Source of the DNA: Streptomyces ortus
GTDB lineage: Bacteria; Actinomycetota; Actinomycetes; Streptomycetales; Streptomycetaceae
DNA: 64,000 bases
Reading direction: 5' to 3'
NCBI RefSeq assembly: GCF_026341275.1
Contig: NZ_JAIFZO010000002.1
Span: 2,519,264 to 2,583,263 of the forward strand
Shown: positions 19,384 through 27,938 of the stretch, in pieces
Position numbering within the stretch: the first letter of the stretch is position 1
Layout: each line of letters starts with the position of its first letter
Program-made: the position numbers and the translations under genes
The notes under the pieces: generated by a model
The model's database searches: none
Told to the model about the DNA's origin: nothing
The model's input: only the letters and a program-made list of their open reading frames with translations

Positions 19384-21144
19384 ATGAGCAGCAACGGGGG
19401 AGCCCCTTACGGACCGGACGAGCCGACGAGTTTCGGTCTGCAACCGCCACGCCCGCCGGTCGCCGTGCCGCACCCCGGGAATCCGTACGCCACGCCCACG
19501 CAGGTCGTGCCGGAGACCGTGCCGCAGCAGCAGACGCAGCAGACGCAGCAGGCGCAGCAGGCACCGCGGGCCCAGGCGGAACAGCAGGCGCCGCCCGCCC
19601 CCGGATCCGGATCCGCCCCCGACCCCGGATCCGACCCCAGATCCGGTCGGCTCATCGCGGACCGGTACCGGCTGCTCGACAAGCTCGGCCACGGCGGCAT
19701 GGGAACCGTGTGGCGGGCCAAGGACGAGACCGTGGACCGGGAGGTCGCGGTCAAGGAACCGCGCTTCCCCGACCACCTTCCCGAACGTGAACGAGCCAAT
19801 GTCTCCGAGCGGATGCGCCGCGAGGCGCGCGCCGCGGCCCGGCTCGACCACCCGGCCGTCGTCACCGTCCACGATGTCGCCGTCGTGGACGGCCGGCCGT
19901 GGATCGTGATGGAACTGGTCCGGGGGCGCTCGCTCGGCGCCGCACTCCAGGAGGGCACGCTCGGCGCGCGTGAGGCGGCGAGAATCGGCCTGGAGGTGCT
20001 CGGCGCGCTGGAGTCCGCGCACGCGGCGGGCATCCTGCACCGCGACGTCAAGCCGGACAACGTCCTGCTGGGCACGGGCGACCGCGTCGTCCTGACCGAC
20101 TTCGGCATCGCCCAGATCGAGGGCGAGACGAATCTGACCGACACGGGCGGCTTCGTCGGCTCACCCGAGTTCATCGCGCCCGAGCGGGTGCTGGGGCAGC
20201 GACCGGGTCCGGCCTCCGACCTCTGGTCGCTGGGCGTGGTCCTGTACGCGGCCACGGAGGGCGTGTCGCCGTTCCGCCGCAGCAACACGCCCGCGACGCT
20301 CCAGTCCGTCCTCAACGCCACGCCGGCCCCGCCCAACGCGGCCACGGGACCGCTCGCCGAGGTCATCAACGGCCTCCTCGACAAGGACCCGGGCCGCCGC
20401 CCGGACGCCGCGCGGGTACGCGCCCTCCTGGAGCAGGCCGCGAGACCGCCCCAGCCCGCTCCCGCCCAGCCCGCTCCCACCCGGATCGACCGGCAGCCGG
20501 TGCCCGGCGGCAGGGGCGTCCGGGTGGGCCGCAAGGGGTGGACCGGCCTCGGGGCCGTGGTCGTCGCGGCGGCGGTGGCGGCGTACCTGGTGGTCGCCGA
20601 CCCATTCGCCGGACCGCTGCCGGACGACTGGCGGAAGACCGAGGTGAAGGCACTGGGCGCCACGCTGGCGGTGCCGAAGGGGTACAAGAAGACCGTGCCC
20701 GAGGCCGACGCGCCCAAGGGCGAACACTGGGTGCGGTTCACCGACCTGAGCGGCGCGCTGTGGATCAGTCTGTCGCTGGACAAGAAGGCCGAGGACACGT
20801 CGGGCGACATCGCCGGGACGGCCTCGGCGGAGATGTACGAGGACGACGCCACGTACAAGCAGAGCGGCGCGTACGGGCTCGACATGGACTCGGACCCCGC
20901 GCCCAGGAGCGACCCCAACGACGTCAGGTACAAGGACCGCAAGGCCGCGCAGAACACGGTCGTCTACTCCACGACGGACACCGAGAACCCGCGTCCGCGC
21001 GAGATGCAGGTCCTGTACTACAGGACGACGTCGGGCGACATGTACAAGCTGATGATCGGTTACCCGAGCAAGGGTGATTTCACCGAGCGCGGCCGGTCGG
21101 TCGCGAAGACGGCCATCGCGAACCTGGACATCGGCAAGCTGTAG
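19384..21144 (+). CDS. Membrane Ser/Thr protein kinase 5 of 5
   Basis: A 586-residue kinase with a Gln/Pro-rich N-terminal extension of about 85 residues (QQQTQQTQQAQQ) before the kinase domain: GHGGMGTVW, VAVKEP, HRDVKPDN, DFGIAQ, APERVLG and DLWSLGVVLYAATEG. A membrane helix (about 385-405, GAVVVAAAVAAYLVV) precedes an extracytoplasmic domain starting GATLAVPKGYKK. ATG 19384 has AAGGA at ideal distance; ATG 19375 overlaps that site and is less likely. It is the last of five kinases sharing the same architecture. Confidence 0.92.
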   Translation: MSSNGGAPYGPDEPTSFGLQPPRPPVAVPHPGNPYATPTQVVPETVPQQQTQQTQQAQQAPRAQAEQQAPPAPGSGSAPDPGSDPRSGRLIADRYRLLDKLGHGGMGTVWRAKDETVDREVAVKEPRFPDHLPERERANVSERMRREARAAARLDHPAVVTVHDVAVVDGRPWIVMELVRGRSLGAALQEGTLGAREAARIGLEVLGALESAHAAGILHRDVKPDNVLLGTGDRVVLTDFGIAQIEGETNLTDTGGFVGSPEFIAPERVLGQRPGPASDLWSLGVVLYAATEGVSPFRRSNTPATLQSVLNATPAPPNAATGPLAEVINGLLDKDPGRRPDAARVRALLEQAARPPQPAPAQPAPTRIDRQPVPGGRGVRVGRKGWTGLGAVVVAAAVAAYLVVADPFAGPLPDDWRKTEVKALGATLAVPKGYKKTVPEADAPKGEHWVRFTDLSGALWISLSLDKKAEDTSGDIAGTASAEMYEDDATYKQSGAYGLDMDSDPAPRSDPNDVRYKDRKAAQNTVVYSTTDTENPRPREMQVLYYRTTSGDMYKLMIGYPSKGDFTERGRSVAKTAIANLDIGKL

Positions 21145-21244
21145 ACCTCTGCCGACGTGCCCCTTGACGCCTCGCCTCGGCGTCAAGTGGACGCCGACAG
21201 CGGCATACTGCTCCCTCGAACCACCGCTCGCCGGATACGACACA

Positions 21245-21476
21245 CGCTGTTGTCTTCGGGGACGCGGGGAACGGCGCAATCTTTCAGGGGCGCGGGGAAC
21301 GGCGCAGTCCTTCGTCTTCAGGGCCGCGGGGAACGACGCAAGCTGTTGTCTTCAGGGACGCGGGGAACGGCGCAAGCTGTTGTCTTCAGGGGCGCGGCGA
21401 ACGGCGCAAGCTGTTGTCTTCGGGGGCGCGGGGAACGGCGCAATCTTTTCAGGGGCGCGGGGAACTGCGCGAACAG
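21245..21476. repeat. Array of seven degenerate copies of a Streptomyces intergenic repeat
   Basis: The core GGGGCGCGGGGAACGGCGCAA recurs seven times between 21258 and 21474, at spacings of about 29 or 34 bases, with AGCTGTTGTCTTC linkers that are themselves repeated. Related single copies appear at about 26622-26643 and, inverted, at about 53775-53800 and 53842-53870. An open frame crosses the array but nothing supports translation. Confidence 0.85.
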
Positions 21477-21489
21477 AGAGGCGGCAGGC

Positions 21490-22932
21490 GTGGGCCTGGA
21501 TCTTGACGCACGGGCACATGCCCGGCAGCGCTGGGCGGCACGAAGCGCCCTGACCGCAGCCGGCGCCGCGGTGCTGCTCCCCCTCGCGTTCGGGGGATTC
21601 GCGAGCCTGCTGCTCGTAGCGGCGGGGGCGCTCGGCACGGCCGTCACCGTCGCCGCCCTGTGGTGGGTACTGACCCTCAGGGGCCCCTCCCGCGCGGCAG
21701 CAGTGGCGCTGGCCGCCACGACACCCGCCGCGGTCGTCTGGTTCTTCGCCGCCGAGAACCTGCTCTGGGTCGTCATCGCCTCCCTGACCCTGTGGGCCTT
21801 CGCCGTCTGGGCCGGGAAGTTCGCGCTCAGCAGCACCAGGTCGCACACGGTGAGCGTGCGGGAGCACCGGACCCCGGCCCCCGCCAGCCCCTTCCTCATC
21901 ATGAACCCGCGGTCCGGGGGCGGGAAGGTCGAGCGGTTCGGGCTGAAGGAGAAGGCCGAGAAGCTCGGGGCGCGGGTCCACCTCCTCGACCCCGACACGC
22001 ACGAGGACGTGACCGTACTCGCCCGCCGGGCCGTCGCGGACGGCGCCGATCTGCTCGGCGTCGCGGGCGGCGACGGTACGCAGGCGCTGGTCGCCGCCGT
22101 CGCAGCGGAGCACGGCCTGCCGTTCCTCGTCGTCAGCGCCGGCACCCGCAACCACTTCGCCATGGACCTCGGGCTCGACCGGAACGACCCGGCGGCGAGC
22201 CTCGACGCCCTCACGGACGACGGCGTCGAACTCCGCGTCGACCTCGGCTTCGCCGACACGCACCCCTTCGTCAACAACGCCTCGTTCGGCGCGTACGCGG
22301 TCGTCGTGCAGAGCCCCGAGTACCGGGACGACAAGGTCCGTACGACGCTGGAGCTGCTGCCCGAACTGCTCACGCACCAGAAGGGGCCGCGGCTGACCGC
22401 CCGGGTGGAGGAGACGGGCCCGGCCGCAGGGCCGGGGACGGGGGGCGCCACGGCGGCGACCGTCGTCGACGGGCCCCAGGCCCTCCTGGTGAGCAACAAC
22501 CCCTACCGCATGGACGACCCGGCGGGGCTCGGCTACCGCGAGCGGCTGGAGTCCGGCGTGCTGGGTGTCCTCGGCGTCAGGGTCGAGAACGCCGCCGAGG
22601 CCGCCGGTCTGCTGCTGGGCAGGCACTCCACCGGGCTCACGGTGCTGACCGCCCGCGAGGTCGTCGTGGACGCCGACCGCCCCGAGATCGAGGTCGGCGT
22701 GGACGGCGAGGCCCTCATGCTGCCCACACCGGTACGGTGCCGCATCGAGCCCGGTGCCCTGCGCGTACGCGTTCCCGGGAACCGGCCGGGCGTGCCGGAG
22801 CCCAAGCCGCCCATGGACTGGCGCCGGCTGCGCAAACTCGCGGCGGCGGTGGGGCGTACGGCGATGCCCCGGCACCGGGCCCCGCAGCGGGAGGAACCCC
22901 GGCCCGTGGACCGGACACCTCCCACGGCCTGA
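21490..22932 (+). CDS. Diacylglycerol kinase catalytic domain protein (YegS/DgkB-like)
   Basis: A 480-residue protein with hydrophobic segments in the first 110 residues (AAVLLPLAFGGFASLLLVAA, then VWFFAAENLLWVVIASLTLWAF). A lipid-kinase catalytic domain follows: FLIMNPRSGGGKV near residue 140, GGDGTQ near 193, and GTRNHFAMDLGLDR. It ends with the C-terminal DAGK domain (PYRMDDPAGLG; VGVDGEAL). Such enzymes phosphorylate diacylglycerol or related lipids in phospholipid turnover; the precise lipid is unknown. The GTG at 21490 is preceded by GAGAGG. The open frame extends upstream through the repeat array, which I treat as non-coding. Confidence 0.87.
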   Translation: MGLDLDARAHARQRWAARSALTAAGAAVLLPLAFGGFASLLLVAAGALGTAVTVAALWWVLTLRGPSRAAAVALAATTPAAVVWFFAAENLLWVVIASLTLWAFAVWAGKFALSSTRSHTVSVREHRTPAPASPFLIMNPRSGGGKVERFGLKEKAEKLGARVHLLDPDTHEDVTVLARRAVADGADLLGVAGGDGTQALVAAVAAEHGLPFLVVSAGTRNHFAMDLGLDRNDPAASLDALTDDGVELRVDLGFADTHPFVNNASFGAYAVVVQSPEYRDDKVRTTLELLPELLTHQKGPRLTARVEETGPAAGPGTGGATAATVVDGPQALLVSNNPYRMDDPAGLGYRERLESGVLGVLGVRVENAAEAAGLLLGRHSTGLTVLTAREVVVDADRPEIEVGVDGEALMLPTPVRCRIEPGALRVRVPGNRPGVPEPKPPMDWRRLRKLAAAVGRTAMPRHRAPQREEPRPVDRTPPTA

Positions 22933-22983
22933 TCATTGCTGGACAACCCCCTGATCAGGCCATTTACTGCCAGTGATCACTGG
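22927..22983. promoter_or_regulatory. Nested inverted repeats between the DAG kinase and aldehyde dehydrogenase genes
   Basis: GCCTGATCA (22927-22935) pairs with TGATCAGGC (22952-22960), overlapping the DAG kinase stop. A perfect 14-base palindrome CCAGTGATCACTGG lies at 22970-22983, 75 bases before the aldehyde dehydrogenase start. The first could be a terminator; the palindrome looks like an operator. Confidence 0.5.
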
Positions 22984-23058
22984 CGCGTTGTGTGTACTCG
23001 GTGAAACCCTGTTACCGACGGGTACCCAAAGAGCTCGGGCGGGCATACCCTGCGGCTC

Positions 23059-24684
23059 ATGACGGACTCGCAGGCCCCGGCACAGGCCCCGGAAAAGACC
23101 GGTACCAACCCTCTCGCGCCCGCCCCCGAAGGCGCCCGCACGGCCGCTGACGTGGTCACGCCCGAGCTGATCGCCCAGCTCACCCGTGGCGTGGTCGGCT
23201 CGGGCCGCACCGCCAACCACACGCCGTTCACCGGCGAGAAGCTGGCCGACCTGCCCGAGTCCACCCCGCAGGATGTGGAGGAGGCCTACGCGCGGGCGCG
23301 CGCCGCCCAGTTCCTCTGGGGCCAGATCCCCGTCAAGGAGCGCGCGGCCGTCCTCCTGCGCTTCCACGACCTCGTGCTCGCCCGCCAGGCCGAGGTGCTG
23401 GACCTGATCCAGCTGGAGACCGGCAAGGCCCGGCTGCACGCCCACGAGGAGGTCCAGGCGGTCGCCGTCGCGGCCCGCCACTACGGCCGCCGCGCCCCCT
23501 TCTACCTGCGCCCCAAGCGGCACGCGGGCGCCATGCCGACCCTCACCAAGGTCACCGAGCTGCGCCACCCGCGCGGTGTCGTCGGCCAGATCGCCCCCTG
23601 GAACTACCCCCTCGAACTCTCCGTCGGCGACGCGCTGCCCGCCTTCGTCGCGGGCAACGCCGTCGTGATGAAACCCGACACCGAGACCTGCCTCACCGCC
23701 CTGTGGGCCCGTGACCTGCTCATCGAGGCGGGCCTGCCGGCCGACGTCTTCCAGGTCGTCCTCGGCGAGGGACCGGTCATCGGCCCGGAGGTCGTCAAGC
23801 ACGCCGACTACGTCTCCTTCACCGGCTCCACCCGCACCGGCCGCGAGGTCGCCCAGGGCGCGGCGGCCCGGCTGGTCGGCGTCTCCCTCGAACTCGGCGG
23901 CAAGAACGCCATGCTGGTCCTCAAGGACGCCGACATCGACCGGGCGGCGGCCGGCGCGGTCCGCGCCTGCTTCTCCTCGGCCGGACAGCTGTGCATCAGC
24001 ATCGAGCGCCTGTACGTCCACGAGTCGATCGCGGACACGTTCCTGGAGCGGTTCGCCGCACGCACCAAGGCGATGCGCCTCGGCACGTCCCTCGCGTACG
24101 GCGCCGAGATGGGCTCGCTGGTCGGCGAACGCCAGCTGGAGACCGTGACCCGGCACGTCGAGGAGGCCGTCGCCAAGGGCGCGACCGTCGTCGCCGGCGG
24201 TGTCGCGCGCCCCGACATCGGCCCGTACTTCTTCGAGCCGACCATCCTCGACGGCGTCGAGGCGCCGATGGCGGTCTGCGGCGAGGAGACCTTCGGCCCG
24301 GTCGTCTCGATCTACCGGTTCGAGGACGAGGACGAGGCGATCGCCGCCGCCAACGCGACGGCGTACGGCCTCAACTCGTCGGTCTGGACGAAGGACGGCC
24401 GTCGCGGCACCGAGGTCGCGGCCCGGCTGCGCACCGGAACGGTCAACATCAACGAGGGCTACGGGCCCGCGTACGGCAGCGTCCAGTCGCCGATGGGCGG
24501 CATGAAGGACTCCGGCCTCGGCCGCCGCCACGGCTCCGAGGGCATCCTCAAGTACACGGAGGCCCAGACGGTGGCCCAGCAGCGCCTGCTGCCGATGGCG
24601 CCGTCCCTGGGCATGGACGACGAGAAGTACGCCCGGTTCATGAGCCGCAGCCTGAAGCTGATGAAGGCTTTCCGGTTCCGCTAG
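23059..24684 (+). CDS. Succinate-semialdehyde dehydrogenase-type aldehyde dehydrogenase
   Basis: A 541-residue NAD(P)-dependent aldehyde dehydrogenase with catalytic C312 (SAGQLCIS) and general base E278 (LELGGKN), the cofactor motif FTGSTRTGREV and the substrate-side motif PMGGMKDSGLGRRHG. The extended N-terminus and overall pattern resemble GabD2-type succinic semialdehyde dehydrogenases of actinobacteria. The true substrate is not provable from sequence. It is 47 bases upstream of the GMC oxidoreductase gene in the same direction, so the two are likely co-transcribed. Confidence 0.9.
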   Translation: MTDSQAPAQAPEKTGTNPLAPAPEGARTAADVVTPELIAQLTRGVVGSGRTANHTPFTGEKLADLPESTPQDVEEAYARARAAQFLWGQIPVKERAAVLLRFHDLVLARQAEVLDLIQLETGKARLHAHEEVQAVAVAARHYGRRAPFYLRPKRHAGAMPTLTKVTELRHPRGVVGQIAPWNYPLELSVGDALPAFVAGNAVVMKPDTETCLTALWARDLLIEAGLPADVFQVVLGEGPVIGPEVVKHADYVSFTGSTRTGREVAQGAAARLVGVSLELGGKNAMLVLKDADIDRAAAGAVRACFSSAGQLCISIERLYVHESIADTFLERFAARTKAMRLGTSLAYGAEMGSLVGERQLETVTRHVEEAVAKGATVVAGGVARPDIGPYFFEPTILDGVEAPMAVCGEETFGPVVSIYRFEDEDEAIAAANATAYGLNSSVWTKDGRRGTEVAARLRTGTVNINEGYGPAYGSVQSPMGGMKDSGLGRRHGSEGILKYTEAQTVAQQRLLPMAPSLGMDDEKYARFMSRSLKLMKAFRFR

Positions 24685-24731
24685 AAGCGCCCGGCCACAC
24701 CACCCGCACGGACACTCAACGAGGAGCACAC

Positions 24732-26537
24732 GTGCCTCAGGAAACGTACGACTACGACGTCATCGTCGTGGGTTCCGGCTTCGGCGGATCCGTCACCGCC
24801 CTGCGTCTCACCGAGAAGGGCTACCACGTCGGAGTCCTGGAGGCAGGCCGCCGCTTCACCCGAGGCACACTGCCCAAGAACTCCTGGGACCTCAAGAACT
24901 ACCTCTGGGCGCCGAAGCTCGGTATGTACGGCCTCCAGCGTATCCACCTCCTCGGCAACGTCATGGTGCTCGCCGGCGCGGGCGTGGGCGGCGGTTCCCT
25001 CAACTACGCCAACACCCTCTACGTACCGCCGAAGCCGTTCTTCGAGGACCCGCAGTGGAAGGACATCACCGACTGGCAGGAGGAGCTGAAGCCGTACTAC
25101 GACCAGGCGCAGCGCATGCTCGGCGTACGGCTCAACCCGACCATGACCCCCTCCGACGTCCATCTCAAGGCCGCCGCACAGCGGATGGGCGTCGGCGACA
25201 CCTTCCACATGGCGCCGGTCGGGGTCTTCTTCGGTGACGGCGAGGACGCCGACGGAACGGCGAAGGCGCGGCCGGGGGAGCGGGTCGACGACCCGTACTT
25301 CGGCGGAGCCGGCCCGGCCCGCAACGCGTGCGCCGAGTGCGGCGAGTGCATGACGGGCTGCCGGCACGGCGCGAAGAACACCCTCAACGAGAACTACCTG
25401 TACCTCGCGGAGAAGGCGGGCGCGGTCGTCCACCCCCTGACGACCGTCGTGTCCCTCACGGACGACTCGCAGGGCGGTTTCGCGGTCTCGACGCTCCCCA
25501 CGGACCGCGGGCGCAAGGGCGAGGGGCGCAAGGGGCGTGCGGGGCGTGAGGGGCGCGTCTTCAAGGCGCGCCGCGTGGTCCTCGCGGCCGGCACGTACGG
25601 TACGCAGACCCTGCTGCACCGGATGAAGGCGGGCGGCCAGCTGCCGTACCTGTCGAAGCGGCTGGGGGAGCTGACCCGTACGAACTCAGAGGCGCTGGTC
25701 GGCGCGCAGACCAGCGACCGCCGCTACCGCAAGGCCACCGGTGAGGCGAAGGCCGACTTCACCCGCGGTGTCGCCATCACGTCCTCCATCCACCCGGACG
25801 CCAACACGCACATCGAGCCCGTCCGCTACGGCAAGGGCTCCAACTCGATGGGCAGCCTGTCGATCCTCCAGGTTCCGTACACGGAGGGCTCGTCGAGGGC
25901 GTTCGCCTGGCTGGTCAACGCGGTGAAGCACCCCACCCTCGTGGCGCGCTCGCTCTCCAACCGCCGCTGGTCGGAGCGGACCATCATCGGCCTGGTGATG
26001 CAGTCCCTCGACAACTCCCTGACGACGTACCTGAAGCCGAAGGGCGCGGGCAAGGGGCTGCTGACGGCACGCCAGGGGCACGGGGCCCCCAATCCGAAGC
26101 AGATCAGGACCGCCTCGGAGGGCGCCTCCGCGATCGCCGCCGAGATCAACGGGTTCGCGGGCTCGAACGTCGGCGAGCTGATGGGCACCCCGCTGACCGC
26201 CCACTTCCTGGGCGGCTGCCCGATCGGCGCCTCTGCCGACGAGGGTGTCATCGACCCGTACCACCGGCTGTACGGGCATCCGGGCATCTCCGTCGTCGAC
26301 GGCGCCGCGGTCTCGGCGAACCTGGGCGTGAACCCGTCGCTGACGATCACCGCACAGGCCGAGCGCGCGATGTCGTACTGGCCCAACAAGGGGGAGGAGG
26401 ACCCGCGTCCGGCGCCCGGCGGGGCGTACGAGCGCCTGAGGCCGGTCGAGCCGCTCGCCCCCGCGGTCCCGGCGGACGCCTTCGGCGCCCTGAAGCTCCC
26501 GTTCCTCGGCATGCCCCCGATGCCACCGAAGAAGTAG
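24732..26537 (+). CDS. GMC family FAD oxidoreductase (ChoD/cholesterol oxidase-like)
   Basis: A 601-residue flavoprotein: FAD site VIVVGSGFGGSVTALRL at residues 10-26, GAGVGGGSLNYANTLY, and the C-terminal GMC signature ending VVDGAAVSANLGVNPSLTITAQAER. A cysteine motif CAECGECMTGC (C200, C203, C206, C210) followed by RHGAKNT lies in the insertion typical of ChoD-like proteins. It looks like a ferredoxin-type iron-sulfur or structural site. Members oxidise alcohols; a sterol substrate is not shown here. GTG 24732 has GAGGAG upstream. The Lys/Gly/Arg repeat near residues 258-275 looks like a flexible insertion. Confidence 0.88.
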   Translation: MPQETYDYDVIVVGSGFGGSVTALRLTEKGYHVGVLEAGRRFTRGTLPKNSWDLKNYLWAPKLGMYGLQRIHLLGNVMVLAGAGVGGGSLNYANTLYVPPKPFFEDPQWKDITDWQEELKPYYDQAQRMLGVRLNPTMTPSDVHLKAAAQRMGVGDTFHMAPVGVFFGDGEDADGTAKARPGERVDDPYFGGAGPARNACAECGECMTGCRHGAKNTLNENYLYLAEKAGAVVHPLTTVVSLTDDSQGGFAVSTLPTDRGRKGEGRKGRAGREGRVFKARRVVLAAGTYGTQTLLHRMKAGGQLPYLSKRLGELTRTNSEALVGAQTSDRRYRKATGEAKADFTRGVAITSSIHPDANTHIEPVRYGKGSNSMGSLSILQVPYTEGSSRAFAWLVNAVKHPTLVARSLSNRRWSERTIIGLVMQSLDNSLTTYLKPKGAGKGLLTARQGHGAPNPKQIRTASEGASAIAAEINGFAGSNVGELMGTPLTAHFLGGCPIGASADEGVIDPYHRLYGHPGISVVDGAAVSANLGVNPSLTITAQAERAMSYWPNKGEEDPRPAPGGAYERLRPVEPLAPAVPADAFGALKLPFLGMPPMPPKK

Positions 26538-26563
26538 CCCCAAGGGCAGCCCCGGAAAAGACA

Positions 26564-26613
26564 GAAGACGTAAGGACCTGCGCCCCCCTCCGAGCGCAGG
26601 TCCTTACGTCTTC
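26564..26613. terminator. Strong bidirectional terminator
   Basis: A perfect 20-bp stem (26564-26583 with 26594-26613) around a 10-base loop, placed between the convergent GMC oxidoreductase and LAETG protein genes. The arms read GAAGACGTAAGGACCTGCGC and its exact complement. A single copy of the GCGCGGGGAACTGCGCG repeat follows at about 26622-26643. Confidence 0.92.
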
Positions 26614-26691
26614 AAGCCCTCAAGGAGCGCGGGGAACTGCGCGCCCGGCCCCCACCGGGCCCGCAGCCGCCTCCCCGCACACCACCGGCAG

Positions 26692-27666
26692 CTACGCGTC
26701 GGAGCCGGCCTTACGACGACGAGCGACGACCACCGCTCCCACACCGGCGACCAGCGCGACCCCGCCCACGAGCCCGATGGTCGGCAGCGCGGAGCTGGAC
26801 CCGGTCTCGGCGAGGTTGCCGGTCACCTGCGGCGTGACGGCCTTGTCCGGCTTCTGGTCGCTGACCGGCGCCTTGCCGCCTTCCTGCGGCTTCGTGCCGC
26901 CGGTGTCCGTACCCGCGGCGACGATCGTGAACTTGTAAGCGACCTCGCCGAAGCCGGTGCACTCCGCGTCGTCGTCACCGTAGATCGTCGCGCCGAGCGA
27001 GAAGCCCGCGCCGACCGGAGCGGTGGACTTCACGTTGATACGCAGCGGGACGTGGACCTCGTAGTCGGGCTTGAGCTCGTCGGTGTAGCCGACGAAGCCG
27101 ACCGCGTAACCCTCTTCGTCGAGGTCCTCCCAGACCTTGTCGTCCGGGTTCCAGGCCTGGAGCTGCACCTGCTTGCTCTTGAAGAGGTCCGTGCCGTCCA
27201 CGTCGGAGGAGGCGCCGGCGAGGAAGTCGAGGTCCTGGAGCGTCGAGTCCGAGGAGTTCAGGACGTTCAGCGAGAACTTGTGCCAGCCGCTGCCCACGGC
27301 GATCTTGCCGGGCAGGCCGGAGATGCTGACGTCGACCTTGGTGTCCTCGCACACGGACGGCTCGGGGTCCGGGGTCTCCGACGTCTCGGGCGGGGTGGTG
27401 CCCGGCGCCGGGCTGGTCGCCGGCGGAGTCGAGGCAGGCGTGCTCGCGGGGGTCGTGGCGGCCGGCGGGGTCGTCGGGGGCGTCGCCGCAGGTGTCGTCG
27501 CCCCGGAGGTCTCGGTCTCCGTCGCGCCCGGCGTCACGGTCGAGGTCGCGGTCTCGGTGCCGGTGGGCGTGGGGTCGGTCGCGAAGGCGGCCGGGGCCGA
27601 CAGCAGTGCGAGCGGGGCTATGACAGCCGTCGTGGCCGCAGCGGCCATGACACGGCGAAGCTTCAT
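26692..27666 (-). CDS. LAETG-anchored secreted cell wall protein
   Basis: A 324-residue exported protein. The signal peptide is clear (MKLRRVMAAAATTAVIAPLA, cleavage probably after AFA). A Thr/Pro/Ala stalk of about 80 residues follows, then one folded domain of about 140 residues (from CEDTKVDVSISG). The C-terminal sorting signal has LAETG, a hydrophobic helix and RRRK. LAxTG is the motif of class E sortases, which attach proteins to peptidoglycan in Streptomyces. The ATG at 27666 has GAGG five bases upstream; the in-frame ATG further up lacks a signal-peptide fit. Two Cys in the folded domain may form a disulfide. The ligand or role is unknown, and no sortase gene is in the window. Confidence 0.9.
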   Translation of the reverse strand: MKLRRVMAAAATTAVIAPLALLSAPAAFATDPTPTGTETATSTVTPGATETETSGATTPAATPPTTPPAATTPASTPASTPPATSPAPGTTPPETSETPDPEPSVCEDTKVDVSISGLPGKIAVGSGWHKFSLNVLNSSDSTLQDLDFLAGASSDVDGTDLFKSKQVQLQAWNPDDKVWEDLDEEGYAVGFVGYTDELKPDYEVHVPLRINVKSTAPVGAGFSLGATIYGDDDAECTGFGEVAYKFTIVAAGTDTGGTKPQEGGKAPVSDQKPDKAVTPQVTGNLAETGSSSALPTIGLVGGVALVAGVGAVVVARRRKAGSDA

Positions 27667-27938
27667 GAAGACCTCGGAAAGTCCGGTGCGCCGCGACATC
27701 ACGGCGCGAGATTCGGGAGGCCTCCGCGTGACGGTCGCGGGTATGGCCGTTGGTTGCGTGAGTGAGACCTGTGACTCCTGTGAAGGGTTGTCCTGGAACT
27801 CACAGAATTTTTATGTGGGCTGGGTCACACCAGGGCTCGACTTGTGAACTCCCGTGCCCACGCCTTAGAACTGACCCTCGGTCGACCGTTCGAGCACGTC
27901 GGCCACTATGTCGGCCATGGGGGAGAGGCGCGAGCGCC

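Noticed and set aside
21245..21476. CRISPR array
   Set aside because: Units are degenerate, linkers of about 12 bases are themselves repeated rather than unique spacers, and no cas genes are present.
21157..21489. N-terminal extension of the DAG kinase through the repeat array
   Set aside because: It only translates dispersed repeats; GTG 21490 has a ribosome site and precedes the conserved part.
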